DNA from: Acidobacteriota bacterium
Lineage (GTDB): Bacteria > Acidobacteriota > Terriglobia > UBA7540
Direction of reading: 5' to 3'
DNA: 14,178 nt
Assembly: GCA_021827245.1 (NCBI GenBank)
Contig: JAKAWN010000151.1
Span: 1 to 14,178, forward strand
Part shown: in pieces, positions 1 to 6,795 of the stretch
Numbering within the stretch: the stretch's first letter is position 1
Layout: every line of letters begins with the position of its first letter
Notes under the pieces: generated by a model
Database searches by the model: none
Told to the model about the DNA's origin: nothing
The model's input: only the letters and a program-made list of their open reading frames with translations
Translations under genes and position numbers: made by a program

Positions 1-1643
1 AAGCCTGGAACCAGGGGAATCACCTGTCCCCGTTTGAACTCTTGTTGAACGGCGCTTTTCACCGCCTTGCTTACCTCAGCTTCATCGAGCGCTGCCCGTC
101 GATCGCCCACGACCTTCTTCAGTGTGGGACGATGCCCAATCCTATAGCTGTCGGTACCAACTTTTCGGATGAAGAACCCACGCTTCTCAAGTGCGCGGGC
201 TGCGTTGTCTATCGAAGTGACGTCCACACCCGGCTCACCGATGGCGAACCGCAGCTCCGGCAAGTGCGCAGGTTTGTCTGTAGCCACTCCGGTTGACTCA
301 AACAAAATGGCGGATCCCACACGCCGGTGGATGTTCGTTAATTGTCCCTTCGCGTCGGCATCCAAGGCCTTTGCGTGACTGCTTGTGCCTGCAATGTCCA
401 CTTCAATCGCCGGCAACAACTGCTGCTCTCCCAACTGGCCTAACACCACCGCCTGAAACTCCGGCACGTCCAGCGGTGCTGATCCCAATGTGATGAGCGG
501 TTCACGCCAAGCCTTGCTGAAACCTTCTTTGAGCGCCAATGAGATCCACTGTGCGAACATAGCCAGTGTGCCTCGTGTCCGCTGGTAATGCGGCAACCCT
601 TGCCACTTTCTTTGGAACACGGAGATCGTGGCGGGATGGAATGGATAAGCCGACTCAAAACGCTTCTGAAGGTACTCGCGCGCCTTCGCGTCGGTCGTGA
701 TAGTATCTACTGCCGTCCATTCTGCCGGCAACTGTCCTCGCCGGTCGAAACACCATTCCGCATACGCCTTTGCAACGGCTTTTCTTGTACTTTCTTTTCC
801 AAGATCGTCAAACAGCCTCCGCCGTACCACCTCGCCGATCTCGCTTTCATCGTTGGCAATCAGGTCTTTGGCGACACGGTTGACAACTTTGCTGATCCTG
901 TCCAGCCATTTTTCATCGAACTCCGTCATCTCCATTCGGCTGCGGGGAAGGCTCAGCATTGCCGCGCTGCCCTTGGCACCGGTCATAGTGCGGACACAGT
1001 TATCCAGAAAAGCATAAAAAGCCTCCGCTCCTCCACGATGGCGATTGATATAGTTAAGGACTTCATCAAAGAGCAACAAAACGCTTCCGCCCGCCGCCTG
1101 AATCAGGCGAGACAATGCTTCCGTTCCGGGGGGACTGGTGCGCGCCGTCGTTCCCAATGCTTCCACCCCCGTAGCCCCTGCCAGTTGCCTGGCTAAATCG
1201 ATCCAGGGAGTTTCCCGCCCTTCGCTCGGATCCCAGGCATTACCAACAAAGACGGCCACTTTCGACTTTGGAATCTCGGTCAGACCTGCATTCGAGAGTA
1301 GTTTCTGAACGTCCGGATGAGAGCTTGAGACATCCCGGTGCTCGATGAGATGGTAGAGGGCCGTCAGCGTGTGCGTCTTGCCCCCGCCGAACTGCGTAAT
1401 TAGGCTTAGCACCGGCGCGGTGTTTTGGGTTTGCCCCGCAAGGCGGCGTAGAACGAGGCCCAGATGCTCGTTTAGCGCGCGGGTGAAAACAGTGCGGTCG
1501 AAGAACTGCTCTGGATCGCGATAATCCTCCGGCGCGTTGCCTGCAACCACTTGCTCAAGCGCGATGGCAAACTCGTCGGGATTGAAGGAGCGGCCTTCTC
1601 GCACTTCCTTTCGAGCTTCCGTGACTTTATACCATGGTTCCAT
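1..1643 (-). CDS. DUF499 (COG1483-type) AAA+ ATPase, C-terminus cut by left edge
   Basis: The minus-strand frame is open from ATG at 1643 to the window edge, giving 547 codons without a stop, so the C-terminal part lies outside. A P-loop GGGKTHT lies at residues 86-92 inside QFGGGKTHTLTALYH. A Walker B strand, VLLLFDEVLNYIN, has D193 and E194. The motif HYQRTRGTLAMFAQWI is typical of DUF499. These features identify a large ATPase of the kind found beside DUF1156 methylases in modification-based phage-defence loci. By family knowledge it is a cytoplasmic ATP-dependent component, but its exact step is not established. The start lies 21 bp after the DUF5615 stop, so it is probably the last visible gene of the operon. 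A long plus-strand frame at 588-1196 is its antisense shadow. The family call is secure; the role is inferred from context. Confidence 0.9.
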   Translation of the reverse strand, partial: MEPWYKVTEARKEVREGRSFNPDEFAIALEQVVAGNAPEDYRDPEQFFDRTVFTRALNEHLGLVLRRLAGQTQNTAPVLSLITQFGGGKTHTLTALYHLIEHRDVSSSHPDVQKLLSNAGLTEIPKSKVAVFVGNAWDPSEGRETPWIDLARQLAGATGVEALGTTARTSPPGTEALSRLIQAAGGSVLLLFDEVLNYINRHRGGAEAFYAFLDNCVRTMTGAKGSAAMLSLPRSRMEMTEFDEKWLDRISKVVNRVAKDLIANDESEIGEVVRRRLFDDLGKESTRKAVAKAYAEWCFDRRGQLPAEWTAVDTITTDAKAREYLQKRFESAYPFHPATISVFQRKWQGLPHYQRTRGTLAMFAQWISLALKEGFSKAWREPLITLGSAPLDVPEFQAVVLGQLGEQQLLPAIEVDIAGTSSHAKALDADAKGQLTNIHRRVGSAILFESTGVATDKPAHLPELRFAIGEPGVDVTSIDNAARALEKRGFFIRKVGTDSYRIGHRPTLKKVVGDRRAALDEAEVSKAVKSAVQQEFKRGQVIPLVPG

Positions 1644-1664
1644 GAATCACCCAGCTTCGTCCGC

Positions 1665-2021
1665 TTAAGGGCGGCGGACTCTAACCCGGTCAGGTCCAAC
1701 GACAACGACGCACCCTGCCAGGGACGTCAGGTCCGTTTGCCTGACAAAACTCTCAATATAACGATTAACCGTCCGGAGACCCATCGTGTCGGGGCGAAAC
1801 AAAATAACGCCCGGATGACTCCCCGGCGGATACTTTCTCAGGTCGGCGAATTCCAAATCCAGTGTCAATAGCAGGCGGCCTTCGGAGCGCGCCGCCGTTG
1901 CCACTGCCCGGTCAGGCTGCGAAAGCAGACCCTCTTCACCCGCAGTCATCACATCGTGACCGAGCGAGCCAAGGACCGGCTTAAGGTGCCTCGACAGATT
2001 CTCATCCAGCTTTAACTTCAT
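1665..2021 (-). CDS. DUF5615 PIN-like toxin
   Basis: This 118-residue protein starts MKLKLDENLSRHLKPVLG, with the acidic DEN motif at residues 6-8 that characterises DUF5615 (PIN-like, Mut7-C-related) proteins. A second motif, LLLTLDLEFADL, near residue 50-60 matches the family's TLDxDF segment, and the acidic residues would form the metal site of an RNase-like fold. The length is normal for the family. ATG at 2021 overlaps the end of the DUF433 gene by 20 bp, so translation is probably coupled. DUF433-DUF5615 is a widespread predicted type II toxin-antitoxin pair; nuclease activity is inferred from the fold and has not been shown for this protein. It lies between the methylase and the DUF499 ATPase, so its expression probably depends at least partly on the defence operon. 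Confidence 0.85.
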   Translation of the reverse strand: MKLKLDENLSRHLKPVLGSLGHDVMTAGEEGLLSQPDRAVATAARSEGRLLLTLDLEFADLRKYPPGSHPGVILFRPDTMGLRTVNRYIESFVRQTDLTSLAGCVVVVGPDRVRVRRP

Positions 2022-2259
2022 CAGCCGTGGGGATCTTCCAGATGTTTTCTCGCGTCAATTCTCCTGCGTAAGCCAAAGCCGCGTGAATATCGTCCACCGT
2101 CAATTGAGGGTAGTGATCCACGATTTCCTCGGGAGTCAACCCCTCGGCCAAGCTGTCCAGGATGATAGCAACGTAGATGCGCGTTCCGCGAATGCAGGGC
2201 TGCCCCCCACAGACGCCCGGCTCTGCGCTAATCCGTTGCAGTAGCTCTCCACGAGTCAT
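2002..2259 (-). CDS. DUF433 antitoxin
   Basis: This 85-residue protein contains the DUF433 signature: ISAEPGVCGGQPCIRGTRI at residues 10-28, followed by a helix-turn-helix-like segment EGLTPEEIVDHYPQLTVDDI and a closing LAYAGEL helix. DUF433 proteins are small DNA-binding-type antitoxins, generally encoded just upstream of a DUF5615 PIN-like toxin, as here. ATG at 2259 is preceded by a purine-rich GAGGTGAGG ribosome-binding site about six bases upstream. The gap to the methylase stop is 55 bp, in which I saw no convincing promoter. By analogy with other antitoxins it may autoregulate the pair. Its position inside a methylase/ATPase operon is the unusual point. Confidence 0.87.
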   Translation of the reverse strand: MTRGELLQRISAEPGVCGGQPCIRGTRIYVAIILDSLAEGLTPEEIVDHYPQLTVDDIHAALAYAGELTRENIWKIPTADEVKAG

Positions 2260-2314
2260 GGAAACCTCACCTCAATTCATAGACCACGGTTCCAAAAATA
2301 CCACAGCAGTGTCT

Positions 2315-5300
2315 CTAGCTCCTCACTGCCAATAGCATAGCATCAAGAAGACGCTTTTCTTCGGAATCCTTCGGGTACAGGGCAGACAGAGCATTCGCCA
2401 GGCGGAGGAAGTCGGGGCTGCGCTGGGTTTCGGCTTCGAGCAGGGCACGCAGGGCGGTGGCCTGGCCGCTGGCCTGGAGTAGCATGGCCGCATGAACGCG
2501 GTCGAGCGTTGTGGCCTGTGACACGGCCATCCTGGCCGTGGTGGAGGTATCGTTCTTCGGGCGGGGTGGCATGGCGCCGCGCCTGCCCTTCACGGGCTGG
2601 AAGCCCGTGCCACGCTCCACATCAGGGAACAATGTGAACTGAGCGTCCTGGCCGGCACTGCGTTCGATGGCGCGGGCGATGGCCTCCGCGCCCTTTTCAC
2701 CGAAGAGCTTTTCACGGCGTTCCAGCACCGGAATCAGCCGCACCACGCCTTTGCTGGTTTCAATGATGCGGCCTTCCCAGTTGGGCAGATGGATGCCGAG
2801 TGGCTGGGCAAAGCGACGGGCCACATCATAGATCAGCGTGAAGCCCTTTTTGGCCTTTCCCGTTTGCCCGTCATCGTCCTCAGTTTCTTCGTCTCCGGCT
2901 GCTTGTTCAGTGGCAGAAGTTGCTTTGTCTCCGGTAGCATCTCCGTTGGTGCTTTGGAGCGTCCAGAGGAACAGGGCTGTCAGCCGGGCGTCTTCTTCGA
3001 GGGTGGCACTGGCATCCTTGCCAGTGGCCCTCATGCCCGTAGGGTGGGCTTCCAGCCTGCCCGAAGCCTGAGCCGTTCCCAGGATCTGCTGGAGCGCCGT
3101 CCGGCCCACCACTTCCCAGACCTTTTCCAGAAATTCCGGCAACTTCACTTCACGGCCTTCGGCCGTTTCCACCTTTTCGTACTTGCTGAAGAGTTCAAGC
3201 GCCGGGCCGATGCAGGAAAAGACCAGGTCCGCGCCTCGAATGCCTTCGCCCGAAAGCCGCTCCATCCAATCGCCAATCCGGTTTGGCAATTCGCGCAGAA
3301 TGTCTTCCCAGCCACCAACTCCCGCATTCTCCGGCCGAGGGCGGCAGGCCAAGTGAACGCTCGCTGCCAACGAAGCAGTGTCGCGCGCATTCAGGCGTGT
3401 GGACAGTTCCGTGGTGATGGGCCACGACGCGCTCACCGACCAACCAGCCTGGACAATACCTCCGAGGAGCGCCTCCCATCCCTCCGTCGTCTTATGCGCG
3501 AAGACGACACACCCCATCCCATCATTGGTGAGAATTCGCCGCCCGTCATTTGCGACCTCACCTATTTTCCACTCGAAGTAGTCTTCATCTTTCTTCGATT
3601 TACTCAATGCATGGGGTCTGTCCACCACGCATTCCTCGTCCTTTGAGGAGAGTTCACCAGAAAAAAGCGAAGCGTCCGCAGTACCCACGACACAGCGCTT
3701 CAACCATACATAAAAACAGTCTGCGAGGTGTGCATAAGGAATCGAGTCGTAATACGGCGGGTCAGTAAACCACACCCGGCACGACTCATCAGGAAGTGGA
3801 GTTTTCGCCGCGTCTCCTTGACCCACTTGCGCCTGAACTGGCAATGTCGTCCCAAGCAGGTGGAGCAATTCTGAGTACTGTTCGACCCACCCGAGGAAGA
3901 TGCCCTGATCGTCTGGGTCAGGGACGGATTCTGCGAAATCCCACACCATTCCAATGGCATGCCGCCCAAACATATCGATTAAAGATTCTCCAGAACTCTT
4001 CCACCGACAATGAGCGCTCGATACAATGAGCAGGCGATCCAAAGCAAGCGCGCTGAGGCGCTGAAGCACCGATGGACGGGCGCAGCTAACCAGCGAGGCA
4101 TAAGTCCGTAACATGACTTTTTGCCGCCCAGTGAAAAGGTCCCCCCAAGTCGAGGCCCCGTAGATCGGGACGGAAACCCTTCGGATCTCGGTCAAAGAAA
4201 TCGGCTCATCCGGTACGGGGCAAGGCACCTTACAACCACTCCGTTCCCAGTCATCAAGAATTTTCTTCAGCCGCTTCTGCGCTCTAAAAACAGCCCCATA
4301 ATCTCGTTCGGTCGGCAGGCGATAATGGCGCCCGGATTTGTTTTCATCGAGGGTGACGACAGCAAGCAACCGCGCTCCGCCGGTTCTCACAGGCAGGATG
4401 CCTGTGCCACCATTTGAAGGCAAGATACCTTTGCCACCACTTGGAGGCAGGATGCCTGTGCCACCGCCTGCAGGCAAGATGCCTGTGCCACCAAAAACCA
4501 CATCCGCTCCGCCGCGTTGCTCGGCAAGCTGAGCGCGCACGCGCGCCACAGGAAGCACGGTGTTACAGCACGGACATACCGCGTTGCCACGATTCACCGT
4601 ACCAGCACGGACTTCGGCCTCGGATTTGGGCTCAAAGATTTCAAACTCCACTCTTGGAGTGGCACAGGCTTCCAGCCTGTGGCTGTCTTCCTGTCCCCCT
4701 AGGTAAAGCCAGTGATACTCTTCGGATTTTTTTACCAGTCCCTTCTTGACCGGATTCTGGCGGATGTATTCCGCTTTCTCCTCCCACTCAGTCCCGTTTC
4801 GAATAATGTGATCGAAGCTTTCGTCAAGCCAAAGGCCGCTTTCCCGGCCCAGAAGCCTGTTAATCTGATTTGCCGAAAATGATTTGATACTGTGGAGGAT
4901 GTCACTCAAGGTGCTTCCGTCCACAATGCGGAAGATCGCGTGGACATGGTCAGGCATAATGACCGCAATGTCCAAATCGATCCGCTTACCGTCCCAATGC
5001 CGGAGGGCTGACATAACCCGATCTCTGGCGTTTTCCGCGAGGGATAATCCCTTGCGGCAACGGAAAGTCACGAAATATGTGGCCGCGGGCGCCTCGAGGT
5101 GCGGCAAATTCCGACCCTTGATGCTGAGATTAGGAGACTTCCAAGGGTTTACTGACTGAAAACTACTCACAGGCTGGAAGCCTGTGCCACTGGGCTTGAC
5201 AACCTTCAGCCGCAAAGCTCGGCGCCGGTTGGCTTTCTTGCACAGCCAGAACGATCGCATCAGCGGAATTTCCGCTCCGCAGCCGACAGCTTCACATCGC

Positions 5301-6022
5301 GCTGTCCGCGCCCAGAGATAAGCAATGGGCCGCGCGCCATCCGGATCGGGAGGATAAAATTCGGCCAATTCCTTTTCGGCTTCTTCCTTGATCTGCTTTC
5401 CCACCCGGCGCAATTCCTCAGCCAGCGCCGGACCGTGGCGGGGAATATCTTCAAGGAGGACCTTGAGAATCAGGCAGGCCACGGGATTCAGGTCACTGGC
5501 AAAAGCATCGCATCCTACGCGTAGCGCTTCGAGAGGTATCGAGCCTCCGCCTGCGAAGGGATCAACCACCAATGGTGGCTCAGGCATCTTGCCTGAGGCA
5601 TCGGAATGCGCGGCCTTCACCAGTCCCCGCGCGCATTCAAGATAAGCGGGCTTGGCCGAATTATCCCAATTGGCAAAATCCGCAATAAAGTTCAGAAGGG
5701 CCTTTCGAAGGGCCAAGTCAACGTGTGACTCAGGCATCTTGCCTGAATCCACCGCAGGCTGGAAGCCTGCGCCACCGGGCATGTGCTTCAGCAGCCTGCG
5801 GGCTTCCGTCTTGAAATCTTTAGGGCAATGCGCGTCGCAAGGGTCGGGAAGCAGCAACGCCATCAGCATGGCCCGGCAAGCCGCCAGCGGCCGCCTCGCC
5901 CACCACAGGTGCAAAGTCGAAGGATGCCCATGCCGAATAGACTTCTCCCGCGCCGAGTGCCGACTCACCTCCGCAACCGGAAAATCCACCTCCGCCAGCC
6001 TCTTACATTCCTTGGGAATCAC
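2315..6022 (-). CDS. DUF1156 Zn-ribbon DNA methylase with in-frame RAYT and REP insertions
   Basis: This is a 1235-residue continuous frame with a GTG start directly abutting the HEPN stop. The N-terminus (EVDFPVAEVSRHSAREKSIR, then STLHLWWARRPLAA) is the DUF1156 signature. DPFAGGGS at 154-161 is the S-adenosylmethionine site, and DPPY at 754-757 is the catalytic motif of an amino-methyltransferase. Family knowledge makes it a COG1743-type, predicted N6-adenine methylase that would mark self DNA for the neighbouring defence proteins. Zn-ribbon cysteines are seen as C243/C248 and the CPCC at 483-486. Between them, residues about 279-455 are a whole RAYT transposase domain bounded by REP hairpins. 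Further REP-derived peptides (GTGFQPV, GTGILPV, SGKMPE) are scattered through the protein and disrupt no frame. Family members are normally clearly shorter. Whether the enlarged protein is active cannot be told from sequence. The C-terminus has an acidic linker and a helical tail. Confidence 0.92.
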   Translation of the reverse strand: MIPKECKRLAEVDFPVAEVSRHSAREKSIRHGHPSTLHLWWARRPLAACRAMLMALLLPDPCDAHCPKDFKTEARRLLKHMPGGAGFQPAVDSGKMPESHVDLALRKALLNFIADFANWDNSAKPAYLECARGLVKAAHSDASGKMPEPPLVVDPFAGGGSIPLEALRVGCDAFASDLNPVACLILKVLLEDIPRHGPALAEELRRVGKQIKEEAEKELAEFYPPDPDGARPIAYLWARTARCEAVGCGAEIPLMRSFWLCKKANRRRALRLKVVKPSGTGFQPVSSFQSVNPWKSPNLSIKGRNLPHLEAPAATYFVTFRCRKGLSLAENARDRVMSALRHWDGKRIDLDIAVIMPDHVHAIFRIVDGSTLSDILHSIKSFSANQINRLLGRESGLWLDESFDHIIRNGTEWEEKAEYIRQNPVKKGLVKKSEEYHWLYLGGQEDSHRLEACATPRVEFEIFEPKSEAEVRAGTVNRGNAVCPCCNTVLPVARVRAQLAEQRGGADVVFGGTGILPAGGGTGILPPSGGKGILPSNGGTGILPVRTGGARLLAVVTLDENKSGRHYRLPTERDYGAVFRAQKRLKKILDDWERSGCKVPCPVPDEPISLTEIRRVSVPIYGASTWGDLFTGRQKVMLRTYASLVSCARPSVLQRLSALALDRLLIVSSAHCRWKSSGESLIDMFGRHAIGMVWDFAESVPDPDDQGIFLGWVEQYSELLHLLGTTLPVQAQVGQGDAAKTPLPDESCRVWFTDPPYYDSIPYAHLADCFYVWLKRCVVGTADASLFSGELSSKDEECVVDRPHALSKSKKDEDYFEWKIGEVANDGRRILTNDGMGCVVFAHKTTEGWEALLGGIVQAGWSVSASWPITTELSTRLNARDTASLAASVHLACRPRPENAGVGGWEDILRELPNRIGDWMERLSGEGIRGADLVFSCIGPALELFSKYEKVETAEGREVKLPEFLEKVWEVVGRTALQQILGTAQASGRLEAHPTGMRATGKDASATLEEDARLTALFLWTLQSTNGDATGDKATSATEQAAGDEETEDDDGQTGKAKKGFTLIYDVARRFAQPLGIHLPNWEGRIIETSKGVVRLIPVLERREKLFGEKGAEAIARAIERSAGQDAQFTLFPDVERGTGFQPVKGRRGAMPPRPKNDTSTTARMAVSQATTLDRVHAAMLLQASGQATALRALLEAETQRSPDFLRLANALSALYPKDSEEKRLLDAMLLAVRS
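2518..2540 (+). repeat. REP hairpin, GTGA foot
   Basis: A perfect 8-bp stem CACGGCCA / TGGCCGTG with loop TCC, preceded by GTGA at 2518-2521. It pairs with the inverted hairpin at 2591-2613, forming a BIME-like couple. It is read in frame by the methylase as TARMAV. Confidence 0.65.
2591..2613 (-). repeat. REP hairpin, GTGG foot
   Basis: A perfect 8-bp stem CACGGGCT / AGCCCGTG with loop GGA, followed by CCAC (GTGG on the minus strand). It is translated as GTGFQPV in the methylase. It is the inverted partner of the hairpin at 2518-2540. Confidence 0.8.
3003..3026 (+). repeat. REP hairpin, GTGG foot
   Basis: GTGG at 3003-3006 is followed by an 8-bp stem CACTGGCA / TGCCAGTG with a 4-nt loop. 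The methylase reads it in frame as ATGKDASAT. Confidence 0.7.
3044..3058 (+). repeat. Degenerate REP remnant
   Basis: GTGG is followed by a short GCT-TCC-AGC hairpin that keeps the core of the REP family but has lost part of the stem. It lies 17 bp from the intact element at 3003-3026 and is read as part of GRLEAHPTG in the methylase. Confidence 0.4.
4385..4492 (-). repeat. Four tandem 27-bp REP-derived units in frame
   Basis: Four consecutive 27-nt units encode GGTGILPAG, GGTGILPPS, GGKGILPSN and GGTGILPVR, a 9-residue repeat. Each unit contains a REP hairpin core (for example CACAGGCA-GGA-TGCCTGTG at 4388-4406) followed by CCACC, that is, a GTGG foot on the minus strand. The second unit from the left is degenerate (AAGGCA / TACCTT). 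There are no unique spacers and the array is fully coding, so it is not a CRISPR array. It interrupts the methylase between GGADVVF and ARLLAVVT. Confidence 0.88.
4659..4681 (+). repeat. REP hairpin, one end of the RAYT unit
   Basis: GTGG at 4659-4662 followed by a perfect stem CACAGGCT-TCC-AGCCTGTG. It is the exact reverse complement of the hairpin at 5168-5190 and borders the RAYT domain at its C-terminal side, where it is read as SHRLEACAT. Confidence 0.88.
5168..5190 (-). repeat. REP hairpin, other end of the RAYT unit
   Basis: A perfect stem CACAGGCT-GGA-AGCCTGTG followed by CCAC (GTGG on the minus strand). It borders the RAYT domain at its N-terminal side and is read as GTGFQPV at methylase residues 279-285. 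Confidence 0.88.
5575..5597 (+). repeat. REP hairpin, GTGG foot
   Basis: GTGG followed by a perfect 8-bp stem CTCAGGCA-TCT-TGCCTGAG. It is read in frame as SGKMPEPP, eight residues or fewer before the SAM-binding DPFAGGGS motif of the methylase. Confidence 0.8.
5725..5746 (+). repeat. REP hairpin with degenerate foot
   Basis: A 7-bp stem TCAGGCA-TCT-TGCCTGA, with GTGA nearby at 5725-5728 in place of GTGG. It is read as SGKMPES in the methylase and forms an inverted couple with 5753-5775. Confidence 0.65.
5753..5775 (-). repeat. REP hairpin, GTGG foot
   Basis: A perfect 8-bp stem CGCAGGCT-GGA-AGCCTGCG followed by CCAC. It is read as GGAGFQPA in the methylase. Together with 5725-5746 it makes a BIME-like inverted pair. 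Confidence 0.8.
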
Positions 6023-6424
6023 TCAGTCTCTCTCAACAGCTTTTCGGCCCATTCGACAACCGTTTCCGCCTGCGCGACGGCGCGGTGATACTCGGTCCTT
6101 GGACACCGGTTCAGCGGGTCCAGGGTAGCGGGCCTGCCACGCAAAGTTTGTCAAGTCTCCCGCTTCTCGCACCGCTTCAGGAACAGGAACGCCATGTCTG
6201 GCGAGTCCGTACAGCAACTCAGCAAGATCGTGCGTGTAGCGGAACTCGTATCCTTTGGCGCGGTAGACCGATTTGATCGCCTTCTCCGCCGCTTGTTGGG
6301 CGTGGAAACACAAGTCCTCGTAGAGAGCACCACTGGGCAGAGGAACTTTGGCCAATGCGAGATCGCTGTGAGCGCGACGGAGCCAATCTGAAGGTGAGCC
6401 GGGAATCCCGCTTTCAGGCGGCAC
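6023..6424 (-). CDS. HEPN-domain protein, C-terminus apparently frameshifted
   Basis: This 133-residue frame has a PF05168-type HEPN core: DWLRRAHSDLALAK near residue 13-26, CFHAQQAAEKAIKSVYRAKG at 39-58, then YTHDLAELL, and ARYPGPAEPV near residue 98-107. It overlaps the upstream MNT gene by 11 bp, the classic MNT-HEPN toxin-antitoxin arrangement. HEPN proteins are usually the RNase toxin of such pairs, but I see no clear RX4-6H catalytic motif here. After D110 the sequence becomes arginine-rich and unlike the family. Reading one base off restores a family-like helix (EYHRAVAQAETVVEWAEKLL) that would end at TGA 6021-6019 and overlap the methylase GTG by four bases. One extra C near 6094-6095 explains this. 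It could be a real mutation or a sequencing error. Confidence 0.85.
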   Translation of the reverse strand: MPPESGIPGSPSDWLRRAHSDLALAKVPLPSGALYEDLCFHAQQAAEKAIKSVYRAKGYEFRYTHDLAELLYGLARHGVPVPEAVREAGDLTNFAWQARYPGPAEPVSKDRVSPRRRAGGNGCRMGRKAVERD

Positions 6425-6746
6425 GGTAGAGCTCCCTGCCTTCCTTCAGCGCGGGGTGGACGACCAGGGAGGGCTCGTCGGCGAACTGCCGCACGTCGGA
6501 CTCAGTGACCACCACAATGTCCTTCGCAACGCCCAACCCGGCGAGCGCCCGGTACAGGCGCTGACCCGTCTGACGCCGATGCGCACCGTCAGGCATCACA
6601 ATCAGCAGGTCCACGTCACTGTGGGGTCCCATCTGACCACGGGCGGCCGATCCAAACAGAAGGATGCGACGCGGATGGACTGCTTCAACGATTTTCGAGA
6701 CCAAGCGGTCCAGCACGGGCTTTTCAATGGATGCTGGCGTCGTCAT
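6414..6746 (-). CDS. MNT-type nucleotidyltransferase antitoxin
   Basis: This 110-residue minimal nucleotidyltransferase contains LLFGSAARG (GSAARG at 32-37) followed by HSDVDLLIV with D44 and D46, the standard metal- and NTP-binding GSxxRG...DxD signature. In MNT-HEPN pairs such enzymes act as antitoxins, in studied cases by transferring AMP to the HEPN partner; that reaction is inferred here only from family. It overlaps the HEPN gene by 11 bp and sits 64 bp after the helicase stop. A sigma70-like promoter just upstream (6796-6824) could express the pair independently of the helicase. The start ATG at 6746 gives the normal family length. Confidence 0.88.
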   Translation of the reverse strand: MTTPASIEKPVLDRLVSKIVEAVHPRRILLFGSAARGQMGPHSDVDLLIVMPDGAHRRQTGQRLYRALAGLGVAKDIVVVTESDVRQFADEPSLVVHPALKEGRELYRAA

Positions 6747-6795
6747 TGGCGAACCTCACTCGGCGTTTCCCAGCCGTTCGCCTTTCACAGAGAGG

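Larger units (their letters stand above)
4659..5190 (-). mobile_element. REP-associated tyrosine transposase (RAYT) element inserted in the methylase
   Basis: Methylase residues about 279-455 form a self-contained Y1/HUH transposase domain. It starts near RNLPHLEAPAATYFVTFR, has the HUH motif MPDHVHAIF with H359 and H361, then HSIKSFSANQINRLLG, WLDESFDHIIRNG, and the catalytic tyrosine Y419 in AEYIRQNPVKKGLV. About 165 residues is a full-length RAYT. It is flanked by two perfect 8-bp-stem REP hairpins in inverted orientation (4659-4681 and 5168-5190), each with a GTGG foot, the arrangement of a REP-rayt-inverted-REP unit. It lies in the same strand and frame as the host gene. I see no own ATG near the domain start. 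By family knowledge RAYTs cut and join single-stranded DNA at REP hairpins next to a conserved tetranucleotide; both catalytic residues are kept here. Confidence 0.88.

Noticed and set aside
588..1196. Plus-strand 202-codon frame
   Set aside because: It is antisense to the DUF499 gene, whose P-loop and Walker B motifs are on the minus strand; the plus-strand product shows no recognisable domain.
2789..3646. Plus-strand 285-codon frame
   Set aside because: It is antisense to the methylase and shows no domain or ribosome-binding site.
4385..4492. Short repeats as a possible CRISPR array
   Set aside because: The repeats are directly tandem, have no unique spacers, and are an in-frame coding part of the methylase.
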